This document shows, in pieces, positions 17,923 to 27,461 of a stretch of DNA of 64,000 bases (positions are counted from its first letter, which is position 1; every line of letters begins with the position of its first letter). A program made the position numbers and the translations under genes. Source of the stretch: Pseudolabrys taiwanensis (GTDB taxonomy: Bacteria > Pseudomonadota > Alphaproteobacteria > Rhizobiales > Xanthobacteraceae); NCBI RefSeq assembly GCF_003367395.1, contig NZ_CP031417.1:4278001-4342000 (forward strand), given 5' to 3'. Below the pieces are notes generated by a model that did no database searches, was not told where the DNA came from, and was given only the letters and a program-made list of their open reading frames with translations.

Positions 17923-17935
17923 GATAATTTCGGCA
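17923..17935 (+). promoter_or_regulatory. Candidate -10 element for a leaderless hydantoinase mRNA
   Basis: GATAAT at 17923-17928 ends 6 bp before the ATG at 17935, so transcription would start at or next to the start codon. No Shine-Dalgarno sequence is visible in the preceding 20 bp. A weak TTGGAC lies at 17898-17903; poor -35 elements are usual at LysR-activated promoters. Confidence 0.4.
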
Positions 17936-20046
17936 TGACCGCAAACAAGGCACGTTTTCGCATCGGCATCGATACCGGGGGCACGTTCACCGATATCGTT
18001 TCTGTCGATTCCGATACCGGCGCAATGCGCGTTACCAAGGTGTCCTCGACACCGGCCAACCCGGCTGTCGGTCTCGTGCGCGGCGTCAATGCCATTCTCG
18101 ATGCGGTGAGTGCCGGCCCCGGTGACGTGCTCGGTCTCGCGCACGGGACGACGGTTGCCACCAACGCGCTGCTTCAGGGCGATATCCGTTCGCTTGGTCT
18201 CATCGTGACGCAGGGCTTCAGGCACATCCTGGAGATCGCGCGGCAATCGGTGCCGGAAGGCTACGGCAACTCATATTTCTGGGTGAAACCCGAGCGTCTG
18301 GTGCCGCTGCAATTCGTGCGCGAAGTCGGCGGCCGTCTAACCTTCAAGGGTGAGGAGTTGCGCCCGCTGGATGAGGACAGCGTGCGCGCCGCGGCGCGTT
18401 TCTTCAAGCGCCAGCGCGTCGAAGCCATCGGCATCTGCCTCATGCATTCCTATGCCAACGACGGGCACGAGCGGCGTGTGGCCGAGATCGTCGCCGAGGA
18501 ATATCCGGAAGCGACGTTGTCGCTCTCCTGCGCGGTGCTGCCGGAGTATCGCGAGTACGAGCGCGCGGTGACGACCTTGGTGGACGCGTTCGTAAAGCCT
18601 TATCTCGACCGTTATCTCAAGCGCGTGCACGACGAGCTTGGGTCCTTGCGCGACAAACCGTTCCTGGTGATGCAATCCTCAGGCGGCGTTGCCAGCGCCG
18701 ACCAGATCCTGCGCAAGCCGATCACGACAGCCTTGTCCGGTCCCGCCGCCGGTGCGCTCGGCTCGGCGGTGATCGCGGAGGTTGCCGGCTTTCCCGATCT
18801 CGTGACGCTCGACGCCGGCGGCACATCGACCGACTTCTGTTTGATCGAAAAGGCCAAACCGCATCTCACCAATGGCGGTTCGGTCGGCCCTTTCCCCGTG
18901 CGCATTCCGATGATCGACATTGCGACCATCGGCATCGGCGGCGGCTCCATTGCCTGGATTTCGCGTGAGGGTCATCTCAAGGTCGGCCCGCGCAGCGCTG
19001 GGGCCGTGCCTGGGCCGATGTGCTATCCGAACGGCGGCGACGAGCCCACGATCACCGACGCCAATCTCGTGCTCGGCCGCATTCCGCCGGCGTTGATCGG
19101 CGGCGGCATTGCGCTGAACATCGAGCGTTCGCGCGCCGGCATTGCCGCGCTGGCCAAACGCCTGCCCGGCAATATGACGCCGGAGGCGCTGGCGCACGGC
19201 ATTATCGAGATCGCCAACTGGGCGCAGGCCAATGCCATTCGACAGATGACAGTCCAGCGCGGCATCGATCCGCGCGGCTTCGCGCTGCTGTCGTTCGGCG
19301 GGGCGGGGCCCGCGCAATCGCCGGCGGTGATGGACCTGCTCGGCATGAAGGCCTGCATCGTGCCGCCGAACCCGGGCAATCTCTCCGCCTTCGGTCTGCT
19401 CGCGGTGGATTGGCGCACCGATCAGATCGTCACCAAGGTGATGCACGAGGATAGCGTCGACCTCGCCGCGATCGCCGCGCATTATGCCGCGCTCGAGCGC
19501 GAAGCGACCGAGACCTTGAAACGCGACGGCATCGATCCTTCGCGTATCCGTCTCGCGCGCGAAGCCGATGTCCGCTACGCCGGCCAGTCGATGGAAGTGC
19601 GCGTGCCGGCGCCCGGCGGCGCCGTCGATGCGGCGTTCCTGGCCCAACTGATCGAGGCTTTCAACGCCGCGCATCTGCGCACGTTCGGTTACAATTATGC
19701 CGGCAAGCAGAAGATCGAATTGGTGAACTTCTGCGTTTCGGGGTTCGGCGTCATCGAGCGGCCGAGTATGCCGAAGCTGTCTCTCGCCACCGCGAAAGCG
19801 GCGCCGAAGGGGACGCGCCCCGTCTATTTTCTCGACCATTACGCCGACACGCCGATCTACGATCGCGCCACGCTGGCCGCGGGCTTCCGCCTGCAAGGCC
19901 CTGCGGTGGTGGAAGAGTTCGGGTCGACGACCGTAGTGTTCCCCGATCAGACGCTGGAGGTCGACCCACACGGCATTCTGATCGTGCGTGCGGCTTCTGT
20001 TCCCTCCCCCTTTGTGGGGCAGGGGAGTGGAGACGCTCTGCCATGA
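17935..20046 (+). CDS. hyuA: Hydantoinase/oxoprolinase family protein, subunit A (HyuA-like)
   Basis: A 703-residue ATPase-fold subunit: RIGIDTGGTFTDIVSVD at the N-terminus is the phosphate loop of the actin/hsp70-like hydantoinase fold, followed by LAHGTTVATNALL, TLDAGGTSTDFCLI, GIGGGSIAW and LLSFGGAGPAQS. The family performs ATP-driven opening of five-membered cyclic amides (5-oxoproline, N-methylhydantoin) or, in the acetone carboxylase branch, ATP-dependent carboxylation. The ATG of subunit B overlaps its stop (ATGA). The last dozen or so residues are read through a repeat-like sequence (20002-20028). No ribosome binding site is visible upstream. Confidence 0.93.
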   Translation: MTANKARFRIGIDTGGTFTDIVSVDSDTGAMRVTKVSSTPANPAVGLVRGVNAILDAVSAGPGDVLGLAHGTTVATNALLQGDIRSLGLIVTQGFRHILEIARQSVPEGYGNSYFWVKPERLVPLQFVREVGGRLTFKGEELRPLDEDSVRAAARFFKRQRVEAIGICLMHSYANDGHERRVAEIVAEEYPEATLSLSCAVLPEYREYERAVTTLVDAFVKPYLDRYLKRVHDELGSLRDKPFLVMQSSGGVASADQILRKPITTALSGPAAGALGSAVIAEVAGFPDLVTLDAGGTSTDFCLIEKAKPHLTNGGSVGPFPVRIPMIDIATIGIGGGSIAWISREGHLKVGPRSAGAVPGPMCYPNGGDEPTITDANLVLGRIPPALIGGGIALNIERSRAGIAALAKRLPGNMTPEALAHGIIEIANWAQANAIRQMTVQRGIDPRGFALLSFGGAGPAQSPAVMDLLGMKACIVPPNPGNLSAFGLLAVDWRTDQIVTKVMHEDSVDLAAIAAHYAALEREATETLKRDGIDPSRIRLAREADVRYAGQSMEVRVPAPGGAVDAAFLAQLIEAFNAAHLRTFGYNYAGKQKIELVNFCVSGFGVIERPSMPKLSLATAKAAPKGTRPVYFLDHYADTPIYDRATLAAGFRLQGPAVVEEFGSTTVVFPDQTLEVDPHGILIVRAASVPSPFVGQGSGDALP
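20002..20028 (+). repeat. C/G-rich hairpin-like repeat inside the 3' end of the hyuA-like gene
   Basis: The run CCCTCCCCC-TTTG-TGGGGCAGGGGAG can fold on itself and resembles the dispersed CCTCCCC/GGGGAGG elements of Bradyrhizobium-type genomes. Here it lies in frame and encodes the Pro/Gly/Ser-rich tail of HyuA. Confidence 0.4.
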
Positions 20047-21953
20047 ACATCCGCGCCGCCGCCTCTCCCGCCGATGTGAAGCCCTGGCCGACAGCGCCAA
20101 AGGGCACCAAGGTCGCGGTCGATCCGATCGTCCTCCAGATCGTCGAAGGCACGCTCAATTCGATCGAAGCCGAGATCGAATTCGCGATCGAGCGCACGGC
20201 GCGCTCGCCGATGATCCGCGAAGCGCACGATTACCGCGTCGGCCTGTTCGACAAATACTGCCGCAAGCTCACCGGCCGTTCCTACTCGGCAATGCCGAAT
20301 GCGGTGGTGCGAGACTTCGCGCCGCACACGATGAAGCCCGGCGACGTGTTCCTGATGAACGACACGTATCTGACGGAAGGCTCGATCGGCCATCTGCCCG
20401 ATCTGTGCTCGACCGTGCCGGTGTTCCACGACGGTGAAGTCGTCGCTTATATCCAGGCCTTCGGTCATCACGACGATGTCGGCGGCCGCGTGCCGGGCTC
20501 GATGCCGGGCACGGCCGTCACCGTGTTCGAGGAAGGTCTCGCCATTCCGCCGGTGAAGCTCTACAGCGAAGGCGTGTGCAACGAGGGTGTGATGACCATC
20601 CTCAAGCGCAACACGCGCGTGCCGGAGATGCTCGCCGCCGATATCGACAGCGAGGTGCAGGCCTGCCTGATGGGCGCGCGCCGCATGGCCTCGCTGTTCG
20701 AGCGCTTCGGCCGGGCGCAGGTCGAAGCGTGTTTCCAGGCGATCCTCGACAAGTGCCGCGACATCTATCGCAACGAGCTGCTGCCCAAAATCGCCGACGG
20801 CGAATATGTCTGGGAAGACTACGTCGAGCACGACGGCGTCACCGATCCCAAGCTGCACAAGCTCTCCTTGAAGATGATCAAGAAGGGCGGGCGCATCACG
20901 CTCGACTTCAACGGCACCGATCCGCAATCGTCGGGGCCGATCAACTGGCCGGCCGATTACGCCGACGGCGCCTTCCTGATCAAATGGATCGCGCCGATCC
21001 TGCGCAACCTCGCCGAGACGCCCGAGCGCGCCGCCGAGTTGCACGTCAACGAAGGCGTCTGCGAGATCTTCGACGTTATCTTCCCGCCGAAAGGCACGTT
21101 GATCACGCCGGAATGGCCGGCGGCGACCAATGCGCGCTCCTTTGTGCTGTTGCGTTGCATTGGTCTGCTCGCCGGCGTGGTGGCGCAGGCGGTCGACGGC
21201 CGCATGCCGGCCGATCAAGAGACGATCCGCTACACCGGCTTCTTCGGCAAGGACCAGAACGGCAAGCAGTTCCTGTCGCGCGAGGTGCTCGGCGGCGGCT
21301 CGGGCGGGCGCTATTACGCCGACGGCAACGATGCCATCCATATCGTGCCGGACTCGCGCAACCAGCCGGCCGAGTTCACTGAAACGCGTTTCCCGTTGCT
21401 GGTGGAGAAGCTGGCCTTGCGCACCGATTCCGGCGGCGCGGGCTTCCGCCGCGGCGGTCTCGGCTACGAGAAGCATTACCGCGCGCTGGTCGATTGCCGC
21501 ACCATCGTCACGGCCGATCGCGTCCGTCTCGGCTGCTACGGCCTCAATGGCGGCAAGGCGGGACAGCCCTTCTGCGTCACCGTCGATCTTGAAGGCGCGC
21601 CGCGCGATCTCGGCGGCCTGGTCGACGGCGAACCGGTCGTGGCCGGTCAGGTCGTGCGTGTCGTCACGACCGGCGGCGGCGGCTGGGGCGACGCGCTCGA
21701 GCGCGAGCCGGACCTCGTGGCGAAGGATGCGACCGAAGGTCGTATCTCGCTTGCGAGCGCGCGCGACGATTATGGCGTCATTCTTGCTCCTCGACCGGGC
21801 GATGACGAGGATGGCTACACGATCGATGCCGCGGCGACGCTCAAACAGCGTGCGGAACTGCTGGCGAAGCGGACTGCGCCTCTGCCGATGATCGATCGCG
21901 GTGAAGGTTTCGAGAAGATGCTGCGCGGCGAATGCCCGCCGCGCATGAAATAG
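20043..21953 (+). CDS. hyuB: Hydantoinase/oxoprolinase family protein, subunit B (HyuB-like)
   Basis: A 636-residue partner subunit: [30 protein letters not shown], then [35 protein letters not shown] and the C-terminal HyuB blocks [18 protein letters not shown] and [14 protein letters not shown]. The [10 protein letters not shown] run supplies metal-binding-type His/Asp residues. HyuA and HyuB form the heteromeric ATP-dependent amidohydrolase; gene order and the 4-bp ATGA overlap support a complex with a 1:1 supply. The downstream ring-opening amidohydrolase suggests cyclic ureides or imides as substrates. Confidence 0.93.
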   Translation: MNIRAAASPADVKPWPTAPKGTKVAVDPIVLQIVEGTLNSIEAEIEFAIERTARSPMIREAHDYRVGLFDKYCRKLTGRSYSAMPNAVVRDFAPHTMKPGDVFLMNDTYLTEGSIGHLPDLCSTVPVFHDGEVVAYIQAFGHHDDVGGRVPGSMPGTAVTVFEEGLAIPPVKLYSEGVCNEGVMTILKRNTRVPEMLAADIDSEVQACLMGARRMASLFERFGRAQVEACFQAILDKCRDIYRNELLPKIADGEYVWEDYVEHDGVTDPKLHKLSLKMIKKGGRITLDFNGTDPQSSGPINWPADYADGAFLIKWIAPILRNLAETPERAAELHVNEGVCEIFDVIFPPKGTLITPEWPAATNARSFVLLRCIGLLAGVVAQAVDGRMPADQETIRYTGFFGKDQNGKQFLSREVLGGGSGGRYYADGNDAIHIVPDSRNQPAEFTETRFPLLVEKLALRTDSGGAGFRRGGLGYEKHYRALVDCRTIVTADRVRLGCYGLNGGKAGQPFCVTVDLEGAPRDLGGLVDGEPVVAGQVVRVVTTGGGGWGDALEREPDLVAKDATEGRISLASARDDYGVILAPRPGDDEDGYTIDAAATLKQRAELLAKRTAPLPMIDRGEGFEKMLRGECPPRMK

Positions 21954-21973
21954 CGTCAAGGAAAGCAGAAGCG

Positions 21974-23068
21974 ATGGCGATTGAAGTTGCGAAAGTCGAA
22001 TTGAAGACCGTTCAGGACGCGAGCGGCGTCGAAGAGTGCATCAAGGCCGGGCGTTTTGCCGCGGACGACGTCATCGCCGTCATCGGCAAGACCGAGGGCA
22101 ACGGCGGCGTCAACGACTTCACGCGCATTCTGGCCGATCAGGCCTTCCGCAAGGTGCTGTTGAAGCACGGCAGCCGTGGTGAAGCGAAAATCGCCGAGAT
22201 CCCGATGGTGTGGTCGGGCGGCTGCGACGGTGTCATCACGCCGCATGCCACGGTTTTCGCGCGCAACGACAAGACCGGGCCTGCCTCGAAAGCGCGTCTT
22301 GCCATCGGCACCGCCATGAGTGCTGAATTGCTGCCGGAAGACATCGGTCGCATCGCCATGGTCGAGAAGGTCGCCGAGGGCGTGAAGGCGGCGATGAAGG
22401 ATGCCGGCATCGACGATCCGAAGGATGTGCACTACGTGCAGACCAAGACGCCGCTCCTGACCATCGACGCGGTGCTCGACGCCGCCAAGCGCGGCAAGGA
22501 CGTCGCCTGCGAGGTGCACGAGTCGATGGGCGTGTCGAACGGCACGACGGCGCTCGGCATCGCGGTGGCGCTCGGCGAGATCAAGATGCCCAAGGCGGAA
22601 GAGATTTGCCGCAACCTCGATCTCTATTCCTCGGTGGCGTCCTGCTCCTCGGGCGTCGAACTCACCCAGGCGCAGATCGTGCTGCTGGGGAACAAGGCGG
22701 GGGCGGGCGGCCGCTACCGGATCGGGCATTCGATCATGAAGGACGCCCTCGACATCGACGGCATCTACGAATCCATCCGCAACGCCGGCCTCGAGCTGCC
22801 GCAGCGTCCGCGTGCCTCCGATCTCGGCGGCAAGCTGGTCAACTGCTTCATGAAGTGCGAGGCTGATCGCACCGGCAAGCTGCACGGGCGGCGGCAGATC
22901 ATGCTCGACGACTCCGATGTGCCCTGGCACCGCCATATCAAGGCGGCCGTCGGTGGCGTCGCCGCCACCGCCATCGGCGATCCGGCCGTCTTCGTCTCTG
23001 TCGACGCCATGCATCAGGGGCCGCAGGGCGGTGGCCCGGTGATCGCCATCATCGACGCCGGGGAGTGA
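21974..23068 (+). CDS. Ring-opening amidohydrolase, barbiturase / cyanuric acid hydrolase family
   Basis: A 364-residue member of the small AtzD/TrzD/barbiturase family, which has three similar domains each giving a Ser-Lys pair. Visible repeats of the motif: [13 protein letters not shown] with [20 protein letters not shown] with [25 protein letters not shown] with [16 protein letters not shown]. The enzymes open barbiturate to ureidomalonate or cyanurate to carboxybiuret. I choose ATG 21974, with AAGGAAAG 8-9 nt upstream. Because barbiturate is the product of oxidative uracil breakdown and this locus has molybdenum hydroxylases and an amidase, barbiturase is my preferred reading; cyanuric acid hydrolase or another cyclic imide hydrolase remains possible. 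Confidence 0.88.
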   Translation: MAIEVAKVELKTVQDASGVEECIKAGRFAADDVIAVIGKTEGNGGVNDFTRILADQAFRKVLLKHGSRGEAKIAEIPMVWSGGCDGVITPHATVFARNDKTGPASKARLAIGTAMSAELLPEDIGRIAMVEKVAEGVKAAMKDAGIDDPKDVHYVQTKTPLLTIDAVLDAAKRGKDVACEVHESMGVSNGTTALGIAVALGEIKMPKAEEICRNLDLYSSVASCSSGVELTQAQIVLLGNKAGAGGRYRIGHSIMKDALDIDGIYESIRNAGLELPQRPRASDLGGKLVNCFMKCEADRTGKLHGRRQIMLDDSDVPWHRHIKAAVGGVAATAIGDPAVFVSVDAMHQGPQGGGPVIAIIDAGE

Positions 23069-23181
23069 CCGTAACGGGCCCGCGGCACGAGCTTTGCTTG
23101 CAAACGAACGAACGCCGGCGGGTCGCCGGTTCCGTGGGTGATATGCTGGAAAAGTCCAGTCAACCGGGGGAGTTACGTGAG

Positions 23182-24177
23182 ATGACCAAGTTCGGACGCA
23201 GCCGACGGCAGGTGCTCGTCGCGGGTCTCGTCGCCGCCACGCTCAGCGGCCTGTCGGTCGCGGCGCAAGCCGAAGCCGACAAGGTGAAGGTCGGCGTCTT
23301 CCCGATCAGTTCGTCGCTGCCGTATTTTGTGGCCATCGAGAAGGGCTACTTCAAGGAGCTCAATATCGAGCCCGAGACCATCAGGCTGATGGGCGGTCCG
23401 CCGAACGTGGCCGGCCTGATGACCAACCAGATCGAGGTTTCGGCGGTTCTGGTCACCCTCGAAGGCCTCAACGCCGACGTCAAAAAGCCCGGCGTGGCGA
23501 TGTACGTCGCCATGCACAGCCAGACGTCGGTGTACAAGATGGAGCAGTTCGTGGTGCGCACGGGCCTTGCCGACAAGGTGAAGTCGCTCAAGGACTTCAA
23601 GGGCCTCAAACTGATGACGGCGCCGGGCCCGGCCAACCTCAACACCGCCAAGGGCATTCTCGCCAAGAACGGCCTCAAAGAAGGCGAATACTCCATCGAT
23701 CAGCTCGACATGGGCCAGCATGTGAACGCCATGAAGGCAGGCACCTTCGACGGCGGTTACACGCTAGAGCCGAGCGCCACGATGATGGAGAAGATGGGCA
23801 TCGCCAAGACCGTCGAGGCGGGGGTGATCTCCAAATACGTTCTCGGCGATGAGAAGGCCGATGCCTTCGCCGCCGGTTGCGCGTTCTCCTCGGACTTCAT
23901 CGCGAAGCGTCCCGATGTCGCCAAGCGCTTCGCGCAGGGCTGGGCGAAAGCGGTCGACTACATCAAGAAGAACCCGGACGACGCCCGCAAATACCTCGCC
24001 AAGAACACCATGACGCCGGACGACTTGGTCGATAGCGTGCCGATGCTGGGCTACGAGATGGTCGGGAACTTCACGCCCGCGCAACTCGGCTACCTGCAGA
24101 AGTTCGCGGATTTCGGCACGCAAATCGGCGTTGTGCCGGAGAAAGTCGACGTCAAGAAGTTCCTGAAGGCCTATTGA
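23182..24177 (+). CDS. ABC transporter substrate-binding protein, NMT1/THI5-like
   Basis: A 331-residue binding protein with an N-terminal twin-Arg-like signal (GRSRRQVLVAGLVAATLSG, cleavage after AAQA). The mature part has FPISSSLPYFVAIEKGYFKELNIEP, a Gly-rich loop (MGGPPNVAGLMTNQIEVSAV) and GTFDGGYTLEP. THI5/NMT1-like proteins bind pyrimidine precursors, riboflavin-like molecules or sulfonates; the pyrimidine-type ligand would fit the barbiturase next door. ATG 23182 has GGGGGAG upstream; the frame from 23065 is open but unlikely. Confidence 0.9.
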   Translation: MTKFGRSRRQVLVAGLVAATLSGLSVAAQAEADKVKVGVFPISSSLPYFVAIEKGYFKELNIEPETIRLMGGPPNVAGLMTNQIEVSAVLVTLEGLNADVKKPGVAMYVAMHSQTSVYKMEQFVVRTGLADKVKSLKDFKGLKLMTAPGPANLNTAKGILAKNGLKEGEYSIDQLDMGQHVNAMKAGTFDGGYTLEPSATMMEKMGIAKTVEAGVISKYVLGDEKADAFAAGCAFSSDFIAKRPDVAKRFAQGWAKAVDYIKKNPDDARKYLAKNTMTPDDLVDSVPMLGYEMVGNFTPAQLGYLQKFADFGTQIGVVPEKVDVKKFLKAY

Positions 24178-24197
24178 TCGATGCGGCCGCTATCCTC

Positions 24198-24276
24198 GTC
24201 CCCGCGAAAGCGGGGACCTGGTGGCCTAGGGCACGGGCATCTCAATGCCGCGCTGGATTCCCGCTTTCGCGGGAAT
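24198..24276. repeat. Pair of dispersed REP-like hairpins
   Basis: Two hairpins in the gap between binding protein and ATPase: GTCCCCGC-GAAA-GCGGGGAC (24198-24217) and ATTCCCGC-TTTC-GCGGGAAT (24257-24276). The second recurs nearly identically at 49711-49730. They could attenuate transcription so that the binding protein is made in excess over the ATPase and permease. Confidence 0.7.
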
Positions 24277-24319
24277 GAGCCGAGATTGGGTCAACTGCAC
24301 TAAAGGAGTGGCAGCTACG

Positions 24320-25150
24320 ATGACAGTGGCGCAGGCGACTCTCTCGTCTCAATTCGAGGCCTTGCCGCAATCGGCCACTGCGTCGGCGGTTGTCCGACCG
24401 CACGTCACTATCCGCGGCCTCAGCAAGAAGTTCGGCAACACCGTCATTTACGACAACTTCGATCTCGATCTGCCGCGCGGCAAGCTCATTTCGGTGTTCG
24501 GGCCGAACGGTTGCGGCAAGAGTACGCTCATCAACATGATTGCGGGCCTCATCCCGGTCGACGCAGGGCAAATCCTGTTCGACGGCATGCTGCTCGACGA
24601 GATCAAGTTCGGCTACGTGTTTCAAAACTATCGCGAAGCGTTGTTCCCGTGGATGCGGGCCTTCGACAATATCGCCTATCCGCTGAAGATGATGAAGGTG
24701 TCGAAGCGGGAGCGTCAGGAGCGGGTCGAGAGGCTGGTCGCCCATCTTGGCATCAAGCTCGACCTGAATCTCTACCCCTACCAGATGTCCGGCGGGCAGC
24801 AGCAGCTCGTATCGATCATGCGGGCGCTGGTTGTCGACCCGGAGATTCTCTTTCTCGACGAGCCGTTTTCCGCGCTCGACTACGAGATGACCCTGTTCAT
24901 GCGCGAGCAGTTGCAGAAGCTGTTCATGGAAAGCGGCACGACCATGGTGCTCGTTTCGCACGACCTGGAAGAGGCGGTCTACCTGGCCGATCGTGTTCTG
25001 CTGCTGTCGCGGCATCCGGCGCGGGTCGCGGACTTCACCGTAGTCGATTGCGCCCGCCCGCGCGACGACGCCACTCTGTCGGATCCGGAGTTTGTGCGCC
25101 TCAAGGCGCATTGCCTGGAGATTTTCCAACGCGAGGTGCGGCGGTCATGA
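24320..25150 (+). CDS. ABC transporter ATP-binding protein (SsuB/ThiZ-like)
   Basis: A 276-residue ATPase: Walker A FGPNGCGKST, Q-loop YVFQNYREALFPWM, signature MSGGQQQL, Walker B LFLDEPFSALDYEM, switch SHDLEEAVYLAD. ATG 24320 is preceded by AAGGAG (24303-24308). It ends in a 4-bp ATGA overlap with the permease gene. Part of the importer formed with 23182 and 25147. Confidence 0.93.
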   Translation: MTVAQATLSSQFEALPQSATASAVVRPHVTIRGLSKKFGNTVIYDNFDLDLPRGKLISVFGPNGCGKSTLINMIAGLIPVDAGQILFDGMLLDEIKFGYVFQNYREALFPWMRAFDNIAYPLKMMKVSKRERQERVERLVAHLGIKLDLNLYPYQMSGGQQQLVSIMRALVVDPEILFLDEPFSALDYEMTLFMREQLQKLFMESGTTMVLVSHDLEEAVYLADRVLLLSRHPARVADFTVVDCARPRDDATLSDPEFVRLKAHCLEIFQREVRRS

Positions 25151-25905
25151 CGCGCCTTCTCGATCCCTTCTTGCCCATCGTCGGCGTTGTCGGCCTGCTC
25201 ATCATCTGGGCCGTCGCTGTGTACGGTGGCTTCGTCGATCCGGTGCTGCTGCCGCCGCCCAAGGACGCCTTCATCGCCCTGTGGAAGGGCATGAACGGGG
25301 GTGTTCTGTGGGTCGATTTCGTACGCACCGTCGAGCGCACCGTCTGGTCCACGCTGATCGCGGCCGTCATCGCGATCCCGCTCGGTATCGTGCTCGGATC
25401 GAGCGAGCGCCTTTACCGTTCGCTCGAGTTCGTCATCGATTTCTTCCGCTCGACACCGGCGTCGGCGATGTTCCCGCTCTTCCTGGTGCTGTTCGGCGTC
25501 GGCGACAAGACCAAGATTTCGGTCGCGGCCTTCGGCGCGGCGCTGGTCATCCTCTTCAACGTCGCCTATGGCGTGATGAACGCGCGCAAGACGCGGCTGC
25601 TTGCGGCGAAAGTGATGGGCGCCTCACGCCTGCGCGTGCTGTTCGACGTCATGTTGCTTGAGTCCCTGCCGCAGACGTTCGTCGGCCTGCGCAACGGCGT
25701 ATCGCTCGCGCTAGTCATCATCGTCGTCGCCGAGATGTTCATCGGCTCGCAGGACGGGCTCGGCCACAGCGTGTTCGAAGCGCAGCAGCTCTTCGAAATG
25801 CCGCGCATGTATGCGGCCATTTTTGCCGCCGGCGCGCTGGGCTATGGACTCAATCTGCTGTTTCTGCTGATAGAGCGGCGATTTGTGCACTGGTCCGGGA
25901 AATAG
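25147..25905 (+). CDS. ABC transporter permease (SsuC/ThiX-like)
   Basis: A 252-residue membrane protein with about six helices, beginning MTRLLDPFLPIVGVVGLLII and containing the coupling-helix region around AAKVMGASRLRVLFDVMLLESLPQ. The ATG overlaps the ATPase stop. The longer frame upstream of 25147 is the shadow of the ATPase gene. Completes the second NMT1-type importer. Confidence 0.93.
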   Translation: MTRLLDPFLPIVGVVGLLIIWAVAVYGGFVDPVLLPPPKDAFIALWKGMNGGVLWVDFVRTVERTVWSTLIAAVIAIPLGIVLGSSERLYRSLEFVIDFFRSTPASAMFPLFLVLFGVGDKTKISVAAFGAALVILFNVAYGVMNARKTRLLAAKVMGASRLRVLFDVMLLESLPQTFVGLRNGVSLALVIIVVAEMFIGSQDGLGHSVFEAQQLFEMPRMYAAIFAAGALGYGLNLLFLLIERRFVHWSGK

Positions 25906-25914
25906 CGAAATCCA

Positions 25915-27324
25915 ATGGCTAACGAGAGTCTGACGCGGAAAACCGCAGGCGAGCTGGTTGCGCTCGTCAAATCGCGCGAGATCACCCCCGTCGAGATTCT
26001 CGACGCGCATCTCGCGGTCATCGCGCGGATCAATCCGAAGCTCAATGCCATCGTCACGTTGGCGGCCGAGCCGGCGCGTGAGGCGGCGCTGAAAGCGGGC
26101 GACGCCATTATCCGCGGCGAGGAGACCGGGCCGTTGCACGGCCTGCCGGTCGGCATCAAGGACGTGACGCCCACCGCCGGCATCCGCACGACCTACGGCT
26201 CGCCGCTCTATAAAGAGCATGTGCCGGCCGAGGACGCCGAAGCGGTGCGGCGATTGAAGGCCGCGGGCGCGATCGTGCTCGCCAAGACCAACACGCCGGA
26301 ATTCGCCGCCGGCGCCAACACGGTCAATCCCGTGTTCGGCGCGACGCGCAATCCTTGGAATCCGGAGTTGAGTCCGGCCGGTTCGTCGGGCGGCTCAGCG
26401 GTGGCGGTGGCGACCGGCATGCTGCCGATCGCGCAAGGCACCGATTTCGGCTGCTCGATCCGTATGCCGGCGGCCTTCTGCGGCATCGTCGGCATTCGCC
26501 CGACGCCCGGCCTGACGCCCAATTATCCGATGCCGCTTGCCTGGGATCCGGGCCAGGTGCACGGGCCTCTCACGCGCACAGCGGAGGACGCCGCGCGCGT
26601 GCTGGACGCGCTGGTCGGCTTCAGTCGCATCTCGCCGATCTCGGTGGCGCCGCCGTGGAAAAGTGCGCTGGCGGAAGTGGTGGCGAGTCAGGACGCGCGC
26701 GGCCTGCGCATCGCTTATGTGTCTGATCTTGCCGGCATCGGCGTCGACAACGAGATCGACGCGATCTGCCGTAAGACGGCAATGTCGCTGAAGGACGCCG
26801 GCGCCAGCGTCGAGGAGATCGGCTTCGACATCTCCGAAGGCCGCGAGCCTTATCAGGCGTGGCGCGGATTGTGGATGGTCGGCCAGCAATATGCCAACCT
26901 CGATCATCTCGAGGAGTTCGGGCCGAACCTCCAAGGCAACGTGAAGGCCGGTTTGAAGGTGACGCCGCTTGATTTCGCCAAGGCGGAACAAGCGCGGGCC
27001 AGGCTGTTCTTGCGCTTCCGCGATTTCTTCGACCGCTTCGATCTGTTGCTGACACCGGCCTCGCCGGTGAAGCAATATCCCGTGACGCAGAACTTTCCGA
27101 CCGAAATCAATGGCAAGAAGCTCGCCAATTATACCGATTGGATTGCCGGCTCGTTCCTGATCACGCTGATGAGCCTGCCTGCCGGCAGTGTGCCCGCCGG
27201 CAAGACGAGCGAAGGCTTGCCGGTCGGCTTGCAGGTTGTCGGCGCCCGCTTCGAGGAGCCGCGTATTTTGTCAATCGCCAAGCTGATCCAGGCGATGCAT
27301 CCTGTTGGTTTGCCGCCCGTCTGA
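25915..27324 (+). CDS. Amidase-signature (AS) family amidase
   Basis: A 469-residue amidase. The Ser-cisSer-Lys triad is visible: Lys82 in GLPVGIKD, Ser157 in PAGSSGGSAVA and nucleophile Ser181 in GTDFGCSIRMPA; the spacing (75 and 24 residues) equals that of FAAH. Uncommonly, the residue just before the nucleophile is Cys180 instead of Gly (consensus GGSIR). It starts 9 bp after the permease, so it is probably co-transcribed with the importer. Ureidomalonase of the oxidative pyrimidine route is an amidase-type enzyme, so this could act after the ring-opening amidohydrolase. Other amide substrates are equally possible from sequence alone. Confidence 0.92.
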   Translation: MANESLTRKTAGELVALVKSREITPVEILDAHLAVIARINPKLNAIVTLAAEPAREAALKAGDAIIRGEETGPLHGLPVGIKDVTPTAGIRTTYGSPLYKEHVPAEDAEAVRRLKAAGAIVLAKTNTPEFAAGANTVNPVFGATRNPWNPELSPAGSSGGSAVAVATGMLPIAQGTDFGCSIRMPAAFCGIVGIRPTPGLTPNYPMPLAWDPGQVHGPLTRTAEDAARVLDALVGFSRISPISVAPPWKSALAEVVASQDARGLRIAYVSDLAGIGVDNEIDAICRKTAMSLKDAGASVEEIGFDISEGREPYQAWRGLWMVGQQYANLDHLEEFGPNLQGNVKAGLKVTPLDFAKAEQARARLFLRFRDFFDRFDLLLTPASPVKQYPVTQNFPTEINGKKLANYTDWIAGSFLITLMSLPAGSVPAGKTSEGLPVGLQVVGARFEEPRILSIAKLIQAMHPVGLPPV

Positions 27325-27384
27325 ACATATCGGCAAAGCCGATGGAGACTTCCCGCGCGCCGAAGGCTCGTCTGCTCCGAAATT

Positions 27385-27461
27385 GGTCAGCGCTGACCGA
27401 CATTGAGGCTTTGGCTTCGGCAGGTCTGGCGTCATCCTGAGATGACGCGGGTTGACCTGCC
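27385..27461 (+). promoter_or_regulatory. Palindrome and nested hairpin before the 2OG oxygenase gene
   Basis: The 149-bp gap holds a perfect palindrome GGTCAGC/GCTGACC (27385-27398) and, 20 bp later, a two-stage hairpin: outer arms GGCAGGTC (27419-27426) and GACCTGCC (27454-27461) around inner arms CGTCATC (27430-27436) and GATGACG (27441-27447) with a CTGA loop. The outer arm abuts the GGAG ribosome binding site (27462-27465) for the start at 27474. Confidence 0.5.

Noticed and set aside
17724..17934. A small gene between the LysR and hydantoinase genes
   Set aside because: The short frames here are interrupted, lack ribosome sites and overlap the LysR palindrome; I read the stretch as regulatory.
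21974..23068. A triazine (atrazine/melamine) degradation operon because of the AtzD-like enzyme
   Set aside because: No AtzE/AtzF-type pair, no plasmid or transposon signs, and the neighbours are hydantoinase and an NMT1-type importer; the family also contains barbiturase.
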